Source of the DNA: Singulisphaera sp. GP187
GTDB taxonomy: Bacteria; Planctomycetota; Planctomycetia; Isosphaerales; Isosphaeraceae
NCBI RefSeq assembly: GCF_900129635.1
Contig: NZ_FSRB01000002.1
Coordinates: 1,144,727-1,208,726, forward strand
Length of the DNA: 64,000 nucleotides
Direction of reading: 5' to 3'
Position numbers and translations under genes: made by a program. Under the pieces are notes generated by a model that had not been told where the DNA came from, ran no database searches, and saw only the letters and a program-made list of their open reading frames with translations. Numbering within the stretch: the first letter of the stretch is position 1; the number at the start of each line of letters is the position of its first letter. This document shows, piece after piece, positions 45,658 to 55,311 of this stretch.

Positions 45658-45996
45658 CTAGACAACTGAAGAAGACGCGTCGGGATTCACACGGCTAGGT
45701 TTTGATAGCCTTCGGAGCGGTTCCACCTTCCGCCTGCATTTCTCCGGCAGATCATTGTAGCGAGAGTCGGGAATCTGGTTCACGAGGTTGGGAAATGCTG
45801 ACAGAAGCGCGGCAAACCCTTGAGTTCGCCGATGACGCGTCTTGTCACAGAGCATGTCCAGGACGAATGGAAGCCCGATTGAGATGTCCTCGCCCCTTCG
45901 ATCCAGTTTAGGACGGATAAGTGGCCATGCACCTAGCGAGGGCTGGTTGGGCAGTCTGGGTTGTCCGTCGAGGCTCTCTTTAACAACAATTTGCCG
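45658..45996 (-). pseudogene. Gene remnant lacking its 5' end
   Basis: An open frame of 112 codons ends in TAG at 45658. It reads like real coding sequence (SLGAWPLIRPKLDRRGEDIS, IGLPFVLDMLCDKTRHRRTQ, GFAALLSAFPNLVNQIPDSR). The first ATG is in the middle (45855) and the frame is blocked by TGA at 45999-45997. The inverted-repeat element starts 22 bases further on, so the 5' part was probably lost when that element arrived. No family recognised. Confidence 0.45.
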
Positions 45997-46017
45997 TCAA
46001 GTGGCGCACCCTCTCCG

Positions 46018-46250
46018 ATTTCAGCCCCAACGGGGCGGTCCAAGGAAGCCCGGGGTAACGCCCCGTGAGATCGACATGTTCGCATTCAAAAGCCCTGTGA
46101 GGGTGACCTAATCCGAGCGGCGGTTTTGCAACGTATGGTCATGCTGGCGTAGCCCTTTAAGTCGCCCTTTTAGGGCTGCTGCTCCTGGTGGCCGAGTCCC
46201 CAGGGGCGTTGCCCTGGGCTTCCTTGGCCCGCCCCGATGGGGCTGAATTT
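46018..46250. repeat. Large inverted-repeat element (MITE-like)
   Basis: Two arms of about 50 bases, 46018-46068 and 46199-46250, pair at most positions. The left starts ATTTCAGCCCCAACGGGGCG and continues CCAAGGAAGCCCGGGGTAAC; the right is its complement, with GGGCTTCCTTGG and CGATGGGGCTGAATTT. The 130 bases between hold no gene. Each arm has its own short palindromes (GCCCC/GGGGC). The remaining space to 46433 shows nothing. Confidence 0.7.
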
Positions 46251-46433
46251 GAACAGGAAAATTGCAAATGTGTTCACGACTTATGTTCAGTAAGCTGTGA
46301 TTCGTACGCCATCCGACGGTAAACTGCTGTAGGATGCCTATTTTCGCTGAATCACTCGGGTGTCCCAGTTGGAATGACCGGCGATTTGAGGAAGCAGTCG
46401 GCAACGTTTATCGGAAAACCGAAGCAAAGTCAG

Positions 46434-46817
46434 TCACCACTGGCCCCGGGACCGGCGGTACTTTCTGCGATTGAATATTGTAGCAACGGATATTAGTGAT
46501 ATTAATGATGTGAGTAATGTGATAAGCACGCTGACCCGGGCGGCGGAGCCAGAATACTCGCTTTCCTTTCTGGCGTGCCATTCGGCTTGGGGAGTCATCC
46601 GATAGGCCGTCACGGCCCCCGTTTCGGGGCTTGTGACGACCAAAGTTCCCGGCGGCGGGGACGGAGAGGCGGGTGTTTGTGGGGCGTGCACAGCGATCTG
46701 GACCTTGTGGTATGCGGCCTGTCTCCTGAGTTGCTCTCGATACGTCACCAGTGACATCACCAGCCCGATGAAAGCGACCACGATCATGAGCCATCGCACG
46801 GTGAACCGAAGCCGCAT
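46434..46817 (-). CDS. Small two-helix membrane protein
   Basis: A 127-residue protein starting MRLRFTVRWLMIVVAFIGLV, the head of a frequent planctomycete small-protein family (F-T-V-R-x-L/M-M). A soluble Pro-rich stretch follows, then a second membrane helix, VSVLITLLTSLISLISVATI, and a basic tail (RRKYRRSRGQW). GGAG lies 7 bases before the ATG at 46817. Function unknown. Confidence 0.72.
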   Translation of the reverse strand: MRLRFTVRWLMIVVAFIGLVMSLVTYREQLRRQAAYHKVQIAVHAPQTPASPSPPPGTLVVTSPETGAVTAYRMTPQAEWHARKESEYSGSAARVSVLITLLTSLISLISVATIFNRRKYRRSRGQW

Positions 46818-47291
46818 CACGGTACTCCAATAGTCGGGCACGGCACTGGACTCGGGCCACCTTCTGAAACGGCATCAAATCGGCGGCCGCTCTCAGGTCG
46901 AGGAACTCAGCCTCAGGGCGACATGGGCCAGAGCGCGACCACCAACGTTCTGAATATTAAACCCAGGGCCGTCTCAGCGCCCGCGCTCACTCATTGCTTC
47001 CGGCCGGGATCGAAGGCACGCGAACCCTTCGATTTGAGGCTACCGCACGTCTGACGGTCGGGCAAGACGACGGAAGTAAGGAGGGTTTTGTCGAAAATGC
47101 AGGCAGAGGCGGTCGAGCTGGGTACGCGGTTCGTGCTTTTTCTCATCGCTCGCGATGACGAATCCGATTTGTGACAAAGAATATGCGCTCGCGATAGGTT
47201 GAGCCGAGTCTGGATCTCGTGATAGGTTTCCAAAGGACAGGGAGCTTGTCGGGGTCGTGCTGATTTCGGCGGTTGGGAAGGAGCCCTGCCC
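46818..47291. other. Divergent intergenic region
   Basis: 474 bases before the LEPR-XLL gene. A weak TTGTGACA...GATAGG pair lies near 47171-47199. A GGAGGG near 47081 has no gene behind it. Nothing else recognised. Confidence 0.3.
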
Positions 47292-49310
47292 ATGACTCGG
47301 GACCACGGACGGCCAGTTCGTCGGCCAAGCACTACCTCTTCCTTGGGCTCTCGTGCGCGGCGGAGGTCCGCAACGCCGGTTGTCGAGGCGCTTGAAACGC
47401 GGCAGCTCCTCTCTCTCTATACCGGGCCGTCGTCGACCCGGCCGATCGCTTCCAACGGCTCGCTGTTCACGATCAGCGTGACCGGCGGGGGCTACCAGAC
47501 GGTCAAGCGGCTCAAGGGGGGCCAGTTTGCGATCAACCTGTTCGCCACGAATCCCAACAGCGCTCTGACGATCACGGCCCAGCCGCGTCAGGCGCACTTC
47601 AATACGAGTCAGATCAAGATTGGCAAGATCGACGTCAAGACCGGCCTGCTCGGATCGATCGACGCGGGCGCTGCGAATCTGCTCGGTCCGATGAGTGCGC
47701 TCCAGGGTTCGGTCTCGTCGATTCAACTCGGCAGCATCGGTCGCAACGCAACTGTGGATGTGAGTGGAGACCTGGGGAAACTGAACGCCGCGAGCGTGGA
47801 GCTGGGGCCGACGGGACGGATCCACGTCGGCGGCAACCTGACCGGGTCGGTGGGCGGTTCCATCAATCTGGACGGTGGGCGCTTCGTCGTCGATAACGAC
47901 GCGACGGGCACGTTCAATCCGGCGAGCCTCATCGTGCAGCACGGGGGCGTCTTCGCGGTCGGTCACGACCTGAGCGGCGGGTTCAACGTCGGCGGTGACA
48001 TCCAGGCAAACACCAACGGCCTGATCAATATTGGCCATGACCTGGGTGGGTTGACCTTGGGGCGAGGCCTGAGCCTCCAGGGGGGCCGGCTCATCGTCGG
48101 GAATGATATCAAGACAGCGGCAACCGTTGCCAATTCCGTCAAGACTTCCGACAACGGACTCCTCTTTGTCGGTCGCGATATCGCCGGCGGTCTGACGGTC
48201 AATGGCGATCTGACGCTCGACTCCGGGGGCAGCGTGATCGTTGGCCGAGACCTGGACTCGCTGACCGTGGGAGGCGACTTCGACGTGAAGCCCACCGGCG
48301 GCCTGTTGGCCGTCAAAGGCAACCTGGTCGGCCTGACGGTCAACGGGGCGCTGAACGGCAAAGGATCGCCCACGGCGGTCGACCTCTTCGTCGGTCTTGA
48401 CCTCTCCAATCTGGCGGTCCTCGGTGGCGGGGCGTCCCTGGGGGGAATCCAAGAGGCGAACCTCGACGTTGGCAAGAATCTCTCCGGCCTCAACGTGCGC
48501 CACGGCATCTTCAAGAGCTTCATCACGGCGGGGGTGTTGATCGACGGAACGGGCAGTGGCGCGTCGGGTGCGGCCGCGAACATTGGGGCCGACGGGGTCG
48601 ACGCGGTCCTCAACTCGGAGCTTCGCGCGGGGGTCGAGATTCGCAACTTGACGATCGGCGGCGACGTCCGGTCTGAGTTTGCGCTCAACCCGAACGCGAC
48701 CGGCTATCCCACCCGGATCATCGCCGGCGAGGATCGTCAGGGGCACTACCTGACCGGGGGCAACATCGACAATTTCCAGATCCTCGGTTCGTTGATCGAT
48801 TCGGTCATCGCCGCGAGCGTCGCGCCCAGCGGTGGTAACGGCACCTTGCCCCCTTCGGGTTACGGCCCGCCGCCGATCCCCTCGACCGACCCCGGCGACG
48901 GGACCTACGACGCTCCCGCCGGGGTGATCTTCGGGGGGAGTGTGGCCGCCCCGGTTCCTTACATCAACTACACCGAGATCACCTACTTCAACGAGACCTT
49001 CAAAGAGATCGCGTACAACAGGCAACTCGACCCGGTGATTGACGACTCCATTCTTCCCGGCACGATCAACGTCAGTTTTGCGTCGAGGCCGTTGACCCAG
49101 GCTCAATTGAACGATCCCTCGGTCACGACGACCAATTCGGGAGGGGGCACGTCGACCACCGGGACGACGACCCTGAACTTGCCACTGCCCACCAAGTCGA
49201 CGGTTCTTGGCGGGGTGGTCTCGCACACGCACGTGGGAGAGGCCGACTTTGCCGGGATCTTCGCCGCGGACACCCGTGGTGTGTTCATCGGAACGTTGCC
49301 GGACCGTTGA
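47292..49310 (+). CDS. Exported beta-repeat protein with LEPR-XLL sorting motif
   Basis: A 672-residue protein. Residues 29-41, PVVEALETRQLLS, are the LEPR-XLL motif found near the N terminus of large planctomycete surface proteins. From about 120 to 470 the chain repeats units of about 20 residues (LFVGRDIAGGLTVNGDLTLD, IVGRDLDSLTVGGDFDVKPT, LAVKGNLVGLTVNGALNG), indicating a long beta-helix. A Pro/Gly-rich section and SSTTGTTT-type low complexity precede the end, which reads GVVSHTHVGEADFAGIFA. Probably an adhesin or matrix component at the cell surface. Confidence 0.88.
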   Translation: MTRDHGRPVRRPSTTSSLGSRARRRSATPVVEALETRQLLSLYTGPSSTRPIASNGSLFTISVTGGGYQTVKRLKGGQFAINLFATNPNSALTITAQPRQAHFNTSQIKIGKIDVKTGLLGSIDAGAANLLGPMSALQGSVSSIQLGSIGRNATVDVSGDLGKLNAASVELGPTGRIHVGGNLTGSVGGSINLDGGRFVVDNDATGTFNPASLIVQHGGVFAVGHDLSGGFNVGGDIQANTNGLINIGHDLGGLTLGRGLSLQGGRLIVGNDIKTAATVANSVKTSDNGLLFVGRDIAGGLTVNGDLTLDSGGSVIVGRDLDSLTVGGDFDVKPTGGLLAVKGNLVGLTVNGALNGKGSPTAVDLFVGLDLSNLAVLGGGASLGGIQEANLDVGKNLSGLNVRHGIFKSFITAGVLIDGTGSGASGAAANIGADGVDAVLNSELRAGVEIRNLTIGGDVRSEFALNPNATGYPTRIIAGEDRQGHYLTGGNIDNFQILGSLIDSVIAASVAPSGGNGTLPPSGYGPPPIPSTDPGDGTYDAPAGVIFGGSVAAPVPYINYTEITYFNETFKEIAYNRQLDPVIDDSILPGTINVSFASRPLTQAQLNDPSVTTTNSGGGTSTTGTTTLNLPLPTKSTVLGGVVSHTHVGEADFAGIFAADTRGVFIGTLPDR

Positions 49311-49404
49311 CAGCACCCGCCGCCGTTCCGCCTGGGCCGGTGCGGTGGTTGTTACGGGTTCCCCCGCCCTTGCGGGTCTGGGCGATCTTGGCTAAGGTCA
49401 AACG

Positions 49405-50415
49405 ATGGATCGGGAGTCGGTCGAGACAACGCTCTCGTGGTCCGATCGATTGGGGTCATTCCGCATAAAGGTCGGGAATTACGTGCCTACAATGGCCAAT
49501 GGCAAGGCTCGGCAGCAGGTTGAGTTGCCAGCAGAAGTCACGCCGGTCGGTCCCGGCTCCGTGGCGGTCCGGACCGCATTGACGCGGGGCGTCGAGCGGA
49601 TGCTCCAGAGCGATCCCGCGGCCAGGCAGGGAGTTGCCGAGGGGGTCCACGGAATGCGGACCTCGACGCGCCGCCTCCGCAGTGCGCTCCGCACCTTCGG
49701 CACGCTCGTGAAGGCCGAATGGTCGTTGCCGCTCGAGCAAGAGCTCAAGTGGCTGGCGGAAGTGCTGGGAGCGGTGCGCGATCTCGACGTGCTCCGCGAC
49801 CGTTTGCTCCGCGCCTCGGGGGACGCCCCCGAGGCGCTCGCCCCGCTTTTTCGGACGCTGGCGGTGGAGCACGAGCGGGCTTCCGGGCGGCTCAAGGCGG
49901 TCCTTCAGGGGGATCGCTATCGTGCCCTGATCGACCTGCTGGAGCAGTCCGTCATCGTCACTCCGGTTCGGCGGGACGCCGAGAAGCTGCGACGCTCCGA
50001 ACTCCCGTCCCTGGTCGGGGAAGCCTGGAAATCCGTCAAGAAGCGGGGACGAGCGCTCCGCCCCACCGACCCCGACAAAGATTTTCACGAGGTCCGCAAA
50101 CGCGCCAAACGCGCCCGGTACGCGGCCGAGGATGTTGCCGATGCGCTCGGCAAGAATCGTGCGCAGGAGGCGAGGCGGTTCGCCGAGCTCGCGACCAAGG
50201 TGCAAGACATCCTGGGGGAACACCAGGATGCCATCGTCGCCGCCCAAGAAATCTCGCGAATCGTTGCCCTTCATCCCTACGACATTCCGTTCACCCTGGC
50301 GGCTCACCGGCTGTTCAAGCGGCAGATGCGTCTGGCCGATCGTTCACGAGAACGGTTCTTCAAAGTCTGGAACCAACTCGATCGCAAGAAAAATTGCCGT
50401 TGGCTCAACCCCTGA
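49405..50415 (+). CDS. CHAD-domain protein
   Basis: A 336-residue helical protein. The CHAD signature appears in GVHGMRTSTRRLRSALRTF, LEQELKWLAEVLGAVRDLDV, FHEVRKRAKRARYAAEDVAD and VQDILGEHQDAIVAAQEI: conserved His and basic residues on paired helices that bind polyphosphate. No CYTH domain is fused or adjacent. The start may be ATG 49405 or ATG 49492 (MANGKARQQ), both with AAGGTC upstream. A tie to polyphosphate storage fits the H+-pyrophosphatase elsewhere in the window, but that is inference. Confidence 0.92.
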   Translation: MDRESVETTLSWSDRLGSFRIKVGNYVPTMANGKARQQVELPAEVTPVGPGSVAVRTALTRGVERMLQSDPAARQGVAEGVHGMRTSTRRLRSALRTFGTLVKAEWSLPLEQELKWLAEVLGAVRDLDVLRDRLLRASGDAPEALAPLFRTLAVEHERASGRLKAVLQGDRYRALIDLLEQSVIVTPVRRDAEKLRRSELPSLVGEAWKSVKKRGRALRPTDPDKDFHEVRKRAKRARYAAEDVADALGKNRAQEARRFAELATKVQDILGEHQDAIVAAQEISRIVALHPYDIPFTLAAHRLFKRQMRLADRSRERFFKVWNQLDRKKNCRWLNP

Positions 50416-50605
50416 CCGGAAACTTGCCTACTCAAGCGCGAGTTGGATCCTCATTTCGACTTTTTTCCAGAATCCGCCTTCCGCGTGGTTGGGATTGGTC
50501 TAGACTTGATTGTGGGCGAAATCGAGCCCAACTTCCTTCGCGGCGAGTGGCTCTCGGAGCGAGGGAAGTCGGCGGCAGGGGTTGAAGAATCGCCGGGATG
50601 CTGTT

Positions 50606-51043
50606 ATGATTGAGCGTCGTACGAATCACAACCTGTCCAATCCGAACGGTGGCGAGGACCGCCGCAGCGCGTCGCGCTACGATACGGGGCCGACGTATGT
50701 CGTTCTGAGTTGGACGGAGGGGGAGACGTTGCTGAGCGTCGTCGCCACGCTCCGTGACATCAGTCTGAGTGGAGGCTCCGCCCTGGCCAAGAACGCTCCC
50801 TGCGTCGGGACCATGGCCTGGTTTCGGCTCCAAGGCGATGACACTTCCCCGTGGGTCGCGGCGACCATCGTGGCGGTCTCCAAGACGGGGCTGCTCGGCC
50901 GTGGGCCGCGACTGATCCGCTGGAAGTTCCCGGAAGCCTGCCCTTATCTGATCTTCAAAGCGGCGATCAACGGCTTCAGCGCGAGCCAGGACGTCGACGA
51001 CGTCACGATGCCGGGATACACCCGGCGCGACTGGCGAGGCTGA
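50606..51043 (+). CDS. PilZ-like domain protein
   Basis: A 145-residue protein. EDRRSASRYDTG resembles the RxxxR start of PilZ domains that bind cyclic di-GMP, and LRDISLSGGSALAKNAPCVG matches the D/NxSxxG part. The rest is beta-rich (WVAATIVAVSKTGLLGRGPR). The second motif supports ligand binding, but the first is loose. Start at ATG 50606; the ribosome site is weak. It lies between the CHAD gene and the convergent kinase. Confidence 0.65.
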   Translation: MIERRTNHNLSNPNGGEDRRSASRYDTGPTYVVLSWTEGETLLSVVATLRDISLSGGSALAKNAPCVGTMAWFRLQGDDTSPWVAATIVAVSKTGLLGRGPRLIRWKFPEACPYLIFKAAINGFSASQDVDDVTMPGYTRRDWRG

Positions 51044-51152
51044 TCGCCGCGAAACTCGGACCTCGAGCCCCAAGGCCAACGGATTCCCGCACCGGTCCTG
51101 CCGACCGCAATCCAGAAGGGCACGCGGGCAACGCGGAGCGAGGCGTTCGGGA

Positions 51153-54100
51153 TTAGCGTGACGAACCTTCTGAGGCGTCCAGGAGCCTGCGTTCCAGCCG
51201 CCAGGTGTGCTCGTCGAGGATATTGCCGCGTTCGGAGGGATCGGCCTCGGGGCCGAGTGTGATGCCCGTCAACCCTTGCGCTCGGCTTCGGATCCGCTCG
51301 ACGTCGTCGACCCAGGGGCGAGGTGTCTCCCAGCGCCGGACCGATCGATCGTAACTGCCGGTAAGGAACGAACGGCCGGAAGGGTGGAAGCTCACCGCGG
51401 AGACCTTGCCTTGGTGCTCCAAGGGGGGCCCGATCGTTCGGCCGGTGGGGAGGCTCCAGAGGCGGGCGGTCTGATCATTGCACCCGGTCAGGAGCGTGCT
51501 CCCGTCCGGGCTGAACGCAACCGAGATGACGCTCGCGCCGTGGGGCAACGGCGGGCCGACGGGTCGACCGGTCCTGACCTCCCAGACCCGGGCGGTGTCG
51601 TCCTCGCTTCCGGTGGCGACGAGCCGGCCGTCGCGGCTGAACGCAAGGCAGTAGATGAAGCCTTGGTGCCCTTGGAGCACCTGCTGGATCTGGCCGGTGG
51701 CAACGCCGTCGGCCACCTGCCAGAGTCGCGCGGAGCTTCCGTCGGCCGTGATGATCGTTTTGCCGTTGGGTGAGAATCCGAGGGCCATGATCTCCGACTC
51801 GAGGGGGATCGAGGGCCCCAGGAGTCGTCCGGCGTACGGGTCCCAGAGGTGGGCGGTCGTCTCTTCGCCGGCGGCCAGGAATGCCTTGCAGTCGGGCCGG
51901 AACGCCACCGTGACGACCGCGCCCGAGAGTTTGAGGGGGTGGCCGATCGGCCGGAAGTCGGTAGCGCTCCAGAGTCGCGCGGTCCCATCCGAGCTCCCGG
52001 TCAGGAGGGTCGCCCCGTCGGGACTGTACGCGACCACGCGGATGTCTGTCTTGTGGGTCTTGGACAGGCCGATGGGCTCGAGGGTGACGGCATCGCAGAC
52101 GCGGGTTGCTCGGCCGGAATCGGCGGTCACGAAGGTTCGGCCGTTGGGGGAATAGGCAAGTGCCAGGAGACGCTCGGCTCCCGTCCGCTTGGCCAGGAGC
52201 GGTCGCGTGGTCGGTCCGTCCCAGGTTCGGGCGACCGCGTCACCGCTCCCGGTGGTGAGAGCACGGCCGTCGGGGGTGAACGCGACCGCTGTGACCGCGC
52301 CCAGATGCTCCATCGGCAGCCCGAGGGGCTGGCCGGTGTCGGCTTCCCAGAACCGGGCGGTGCCGTCGTCACCGCCGCTCGCTAAAACCTGGCCGTCGGG
52401 GCTGAACGCCAGTCCGTAGACCTCCGACCGATGCGCCACCTGGGTCCGGATCCGCAACTGGGTGGCGGTGTCCCAGAACTGGATGTTGCCGTCTTCGTCT
52501 CCCGTGGCCAGGACTTTGCCGTCGGGGCTAAACGCCAGGCAGTTGACCGCCGAGTTGTGTGCCAGAGGAGCGCCGAGCGGCGCTCGCGTGTCGGTCTTCC
52601 AGAGTCGCGCCGTCCCATCCTCGCAACCGGTGGCGACCAACGAGCCGTCAGGGCTGAAGATCGCCGGATGGACCGGGGCCGGCTGGTCCGCCAGGGTGGG
52701 GCGCAGCGGGCGCTGGGTCGCGGCGTCCCAGAAGCCGACCGAGCGTCCGGTGACGGTGAGAAAGGTCCGGCCGTCGGGGGCGAATGCCACCGTTTCCACC
52801 GAACCATCGTGGACGAGGGAGGGGCCGAGAGGCCGGCAGGTCGCGGCGTCCCAGAGCCGCGCGGTCCGATCGGAGCTGGCGGTCAGAATGACCTTGCCGT
52901 CGGGGCTGAAGACGGCGTTGTTGACGTAGCTCCCATGTTTCAGAGACGCTCCGACCGGTTCGCCCGTCTCGGCGTTCCAGAGGCGGGCCTCCCCCTGAAG
53001 CTTGCCTGCGGTCATGACGCTGCTGCCGGTCAGGAGGGTCCGGCCGTCGGGCGAGAGGGCCACGGACCAGACGGCGTCGGGATGGACGAACATCTGGCGG
53101 AGCGGGATCATCGGCGCGTGCCAGGCGTCGAGGTTGCTCAGGATCGTTCGCCTCAGGTCGGAGGCGCCGGCCGGGGTAATCGCCAGGGCGTGCGCCAGTC
53201 GGAGCATGCCGAGGCCGGTCGTCCCTTGCTCGCAGAGGTTGATCCCCTTGTCGAGATCGAGGCTGGCGGCGAGGTCCTCGGATGCGATCCGAACGGCCTG
53301 CTCGCGGACCCAGGCCCGATGGACGACCCCGGTGGCGATCGACATCACGACCAGGAGGCCGGCCAGTACGGCCGCGGCGGCGCGGACCCAGGCCCGGTGC
53401 CGGCGCGACCAACGCGCCAACCCCGCCAGCCGCGACTCGGGCTGAGCCAGGACGGGCTCGTCGGCGATCCAGCGCTCGATGTCCTCGGCAATCGACCGGG
53501 CCGAGCCGTAGCGATCCTTCGGATGTAGCGCCATCGCCTTCAGGCAGATGGCCTCGAGTGCCGACGGGATCGGCCCCAACGCCGCCGCCGAGGGCGCCCG
53601 GAAGTCCCCCCGCTGGACCTTCGCGAGCAGGATTCCCGCGGGAGCGTGATCAAACGGGGCCAGTCCCGTCAGGAGATAGTAGAGCGTGGCCCCGAGGTTG
53701 TAGATGTCGCTGGTCGGGCCCAGGTCCTCAATGCGTCCGGCCGCCTGCTCGGGACTCATGAAGGCGGGGGTCCCGACCGTCGCGCCCGGCAGCGTCTGGT
53801 CGCTGGCCGAACCGGTGACCAGGAGGGCGGCCGTCTCTCCCGCGACCGGCGGTTCCGCCGTGTCCTGACCCATGAACTTGGCCAGGCCCCAGTCGACGAC
53901 CAGTGTTTCGCCGTGCAACCCGAGCATGACGTTGCTCGGCTTCAGGTCGCGATGGAGGATTCCCCGGCTGTGCGCATAGTCGATCGCGTTGCAGACGTCA
54001 TTGAACCGGCGCAGCAAGGCGAGCAGGGCGACCGATCGTGCACCGGCCGCGTGAATCGGTTCGCCGGACAAGTGAAATCGGTCGATCGCCGCGGCCAGGG

Positions 54101-54485
54101 TCTCCCCTTCGATGAATCGCATCGCATAGTAGGGGCGGCCATCGGCCGATTGGCCCAAGCCATAAATCGGGACGATTCCCGGGTGCTCGAGATTGCCGGT
54201 GATCTCCGCCTCACGAATGAACCGAGCCCGGTTCGCCGGGTCATCGGCGAGCCGCTCTTGAATCGCCTTGAGAGCGACCTCGCGGCCCAACTCCTTGTCG
54301 CGGGCCACGAAGACTTCGCCCAGCCCTCCCCGGGCATGCGCTCGAATCAGGACGTACCGACCTCTGGCTTGTAACGAGGAGTCGATCGGCTCCTTGGACC
54401 GGTCGGTGGGGACGTCGGTCTGTTGACTTTGATCGACTGTCGCCAGCGGGTCATCGTCGTCGCGTTCGGTATCAGCCGAGGCCAT
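51153..54485 (-). CDS. Serine/threonine protein kinase with 14 WD40 repeats
   Basis: A 1110-residue protein. The kinase domain (about 43-345) has ARGGLGEVFVARDKELGREVALK (Lys73), ILHRDLKPSNVMLG (Asp180) and VVDWGLAKF, where Trp replaces the Phe of DFG. TVGTPAFMSPEQA closes the activation segment. One membrane helix is at about 366-388. Fourteen WD40 units follow (about 470-1090, each with an FSPDGxxLxTGSxDxTARLWD core), enough for two seven-bladed propellers outside the membrane. The ATG at 54485 is preferred over an upstream TTG. It probably senses an extracellular partner. Confidence 0.93.
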   Translation of the reverse strand: MASADTERDDDDPLATVDQSQQTDVPTDRSKEPIDSSLQARGRYVLIRAHARGGLGEVFVARDKELGREVALKAIQERLADDPANRARFIREAEITGNLEHPGIVPIYGLGQSADGRPYYAMRFIEGETLAAAIDRFHLSGEPIHAAGARSVALLALLRRFNDVCNAIDYAHSRGILHRDLKPSNVMLGLHGETLVVDWGLAKFMGQDTAEPPVAGETAALLVTGSASDQTLPGATVGTPAFMSPEQAAGRIEDLGPTSDIYNLGATLYYLLTGLAPFDHAPAGILLAKVQRGDFRAPSAAALGPIPSALEAICLKAMALHPKDRYGSARSIAEDIERWIADEPVLAQPESRLAGLARWSRRHRAWVRAAAAVLAGLLVVMSIATGVVHRAWVREQAVRIASEDLAASLDLDKGINLCEQGTTGLGMLRLAHALAITPAGASDLRRTILSNLDAWHAPMIPLRQMFVHPDAVWSVALSPDGRTLLTGSSVMTAGKLQGEARLWNAETGEPVGASLKHGSYVNNAVFSPDGKVILTASSDRTARLWDAATCRPLGPSLVHDGSVETVAFAPDGRTFLTVTGRSVGFWDAATQRPLRPTLADQPAPVHPAIFSPDGSLVATGCEDGTARLWKTDTRAPLGAPLAHNSAVNCLAFSPDGKVLATGDEDGNIQFWDTATQLRIRTQVAHRSEVYGLAFSPDGQVLASGGDDGTARFWEADTGQPLGLPMEHLGAVTAVAFTPDGRALTTGSGDAVARTWDGPTTRPLLAKRTGAERLLALAYSPNGRTFVTADSGRATRVCDAVTLEPIGLSKTHKTDIRVVAYSPDGATLLTGSSDGTARLWSATDFRPIGHPLKLSGAVVTVAFRPDCKAFLAAGEETTAHLWDPYAGRLLGPSIPLESEIMALGFSPNGKTIITADGSSARLWQVADGVATGQIQQVLQGHQGFIYCLAFSRDGRLVATGSEDDTARVWEVRTGRPVGPPLPHGASVISVAFSPDGSTLLTGCNDQTARLWSLPTGRTIGPPLEHQGKVSAVSFHPSGRSFLTGSYDRSVRRWETPRPWVDDVERIRSRAQGLTGITLGPEADPSERGNILDEHTWRLERRLLDASEGSSR

Positions 54486-54549
54486 GATCGTCAACTTTCA
54501 CCGCATTCATCGCGGTTGGTTTCGGATCGAACTGAAAAAATGCGATCAT

Positions 54550-55311
54550 TTACAATGACGCATGGGTTTCGGTCGTCGAAGCCAGGTCCGACGCAACCGG
54601 TCGGACGTGGAAGTCGATGACCAGGGGGAGGTGGTCGGAGGCCCGTTTGGCGAGCGGGGTCCGGATGACGCGGGCCTGATGAACCACGATCCCACCACGC
54701 GCGAACGCCTTGTCCAGAGAGACGACCGGGAAATAGGCGGGGAAGGAGCGGAACCGCTCGTGGGGAACGGTCAGTTGCTCGAACCCCTGAGTCGCGAAGG
54801 CCATGCGGGCGAGCGTGTTCCGCCAGTCGTTGAAGTCGCCGATAATCAGGGTCGGCAGGGTGTCGGACTCGCGGAAGCAGTGGTGCTCCAGCAGGTGCCG
54901 GACCTGCCAGTGGCGCTCGCGCTCGGCCAGGCCGAGGTGCCAGTTGATCAGGTGGAGCGGGCCTTCCGGAGTTTCGACGATGGCGAGCTGGGCGCCTCGC
55001 GGCTTCCTGCGCCGCTGGCGGAGCGAGATCTGGTGGGTCTGGCGGAACCCCCAGCGCGACAGCACGAGGTTGCCGTAGCCTCCCGCCCCGAGGTGAACGT
55101 TGAGCTGATAGAGATCGGCGGCCGATTGAATCGCGTCGGCGAGCCGTCGCGGTTGGTCGTCGTGTCGGGTCCGCCGGACGTTCAGGTCGACTTCCTGAAG
55201 GCAGATCAGGTCCGGCTCCTGCTCCGCGATGACCCGGATGATCCGGTCGATCCGGTAGCGTCGGTCGCGGCCACCGATCCCTTTGTGGATGTTATAGCTC
55301 AGCACTCGCAT
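54550..55311 (-). CDS. Endonuclease/exonuclease/phosphatase-family protein
   Basis: A 253-residue enzyme. RVLSYNIHKGIGG opens the domain; LICLQEVDLNVRR holds the metal-binding Glu; HLINWHLGLAERERHWQ the His; LIIGDFNDWRN the Asp/Asn; and RASDHLPLVIDF the final Asp-His. This is the DNase I-like metal-dependent phosphodiesterase fold. It has no signal peptide. The substrate (nucleic acid, phospholipid or inositol phosphate) cannot be read. A short GAATC tandem repeat (near 55350-55375) lies upstream. Confidence 0.88.
   Translation of the reverse strand: MRVLSYNIHKGIGGRDRRYRIDRIIRVIAEQEPDLICLQEVDLNVRRTRHDDQPRRLADAIQSAADLYQLNVHLGAGGYGNLVLSRWGFRQTHQISLRQRRRKPRGAQLAIVETPEGPLHLINWHLGLAERERHWQVRHLLEHHCFRESDTLPTLIIGDFNDWRNTLARMAFATQGFEQLTVPHERFRSFPAYFPVVSLDKAFARGGIVVHQARVIRTPLAKRASDHLPLVIDFHVRPVASDLASTTETHASL

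Noticed and set aside
47040..49316. A 758-codon open frame on the minus strand opposite the LEPR-XLL gene
   Set aside because: Its composition is shadow-like and no domain is seen; the plus-strand gene has a start, a sorting motif and repeats.
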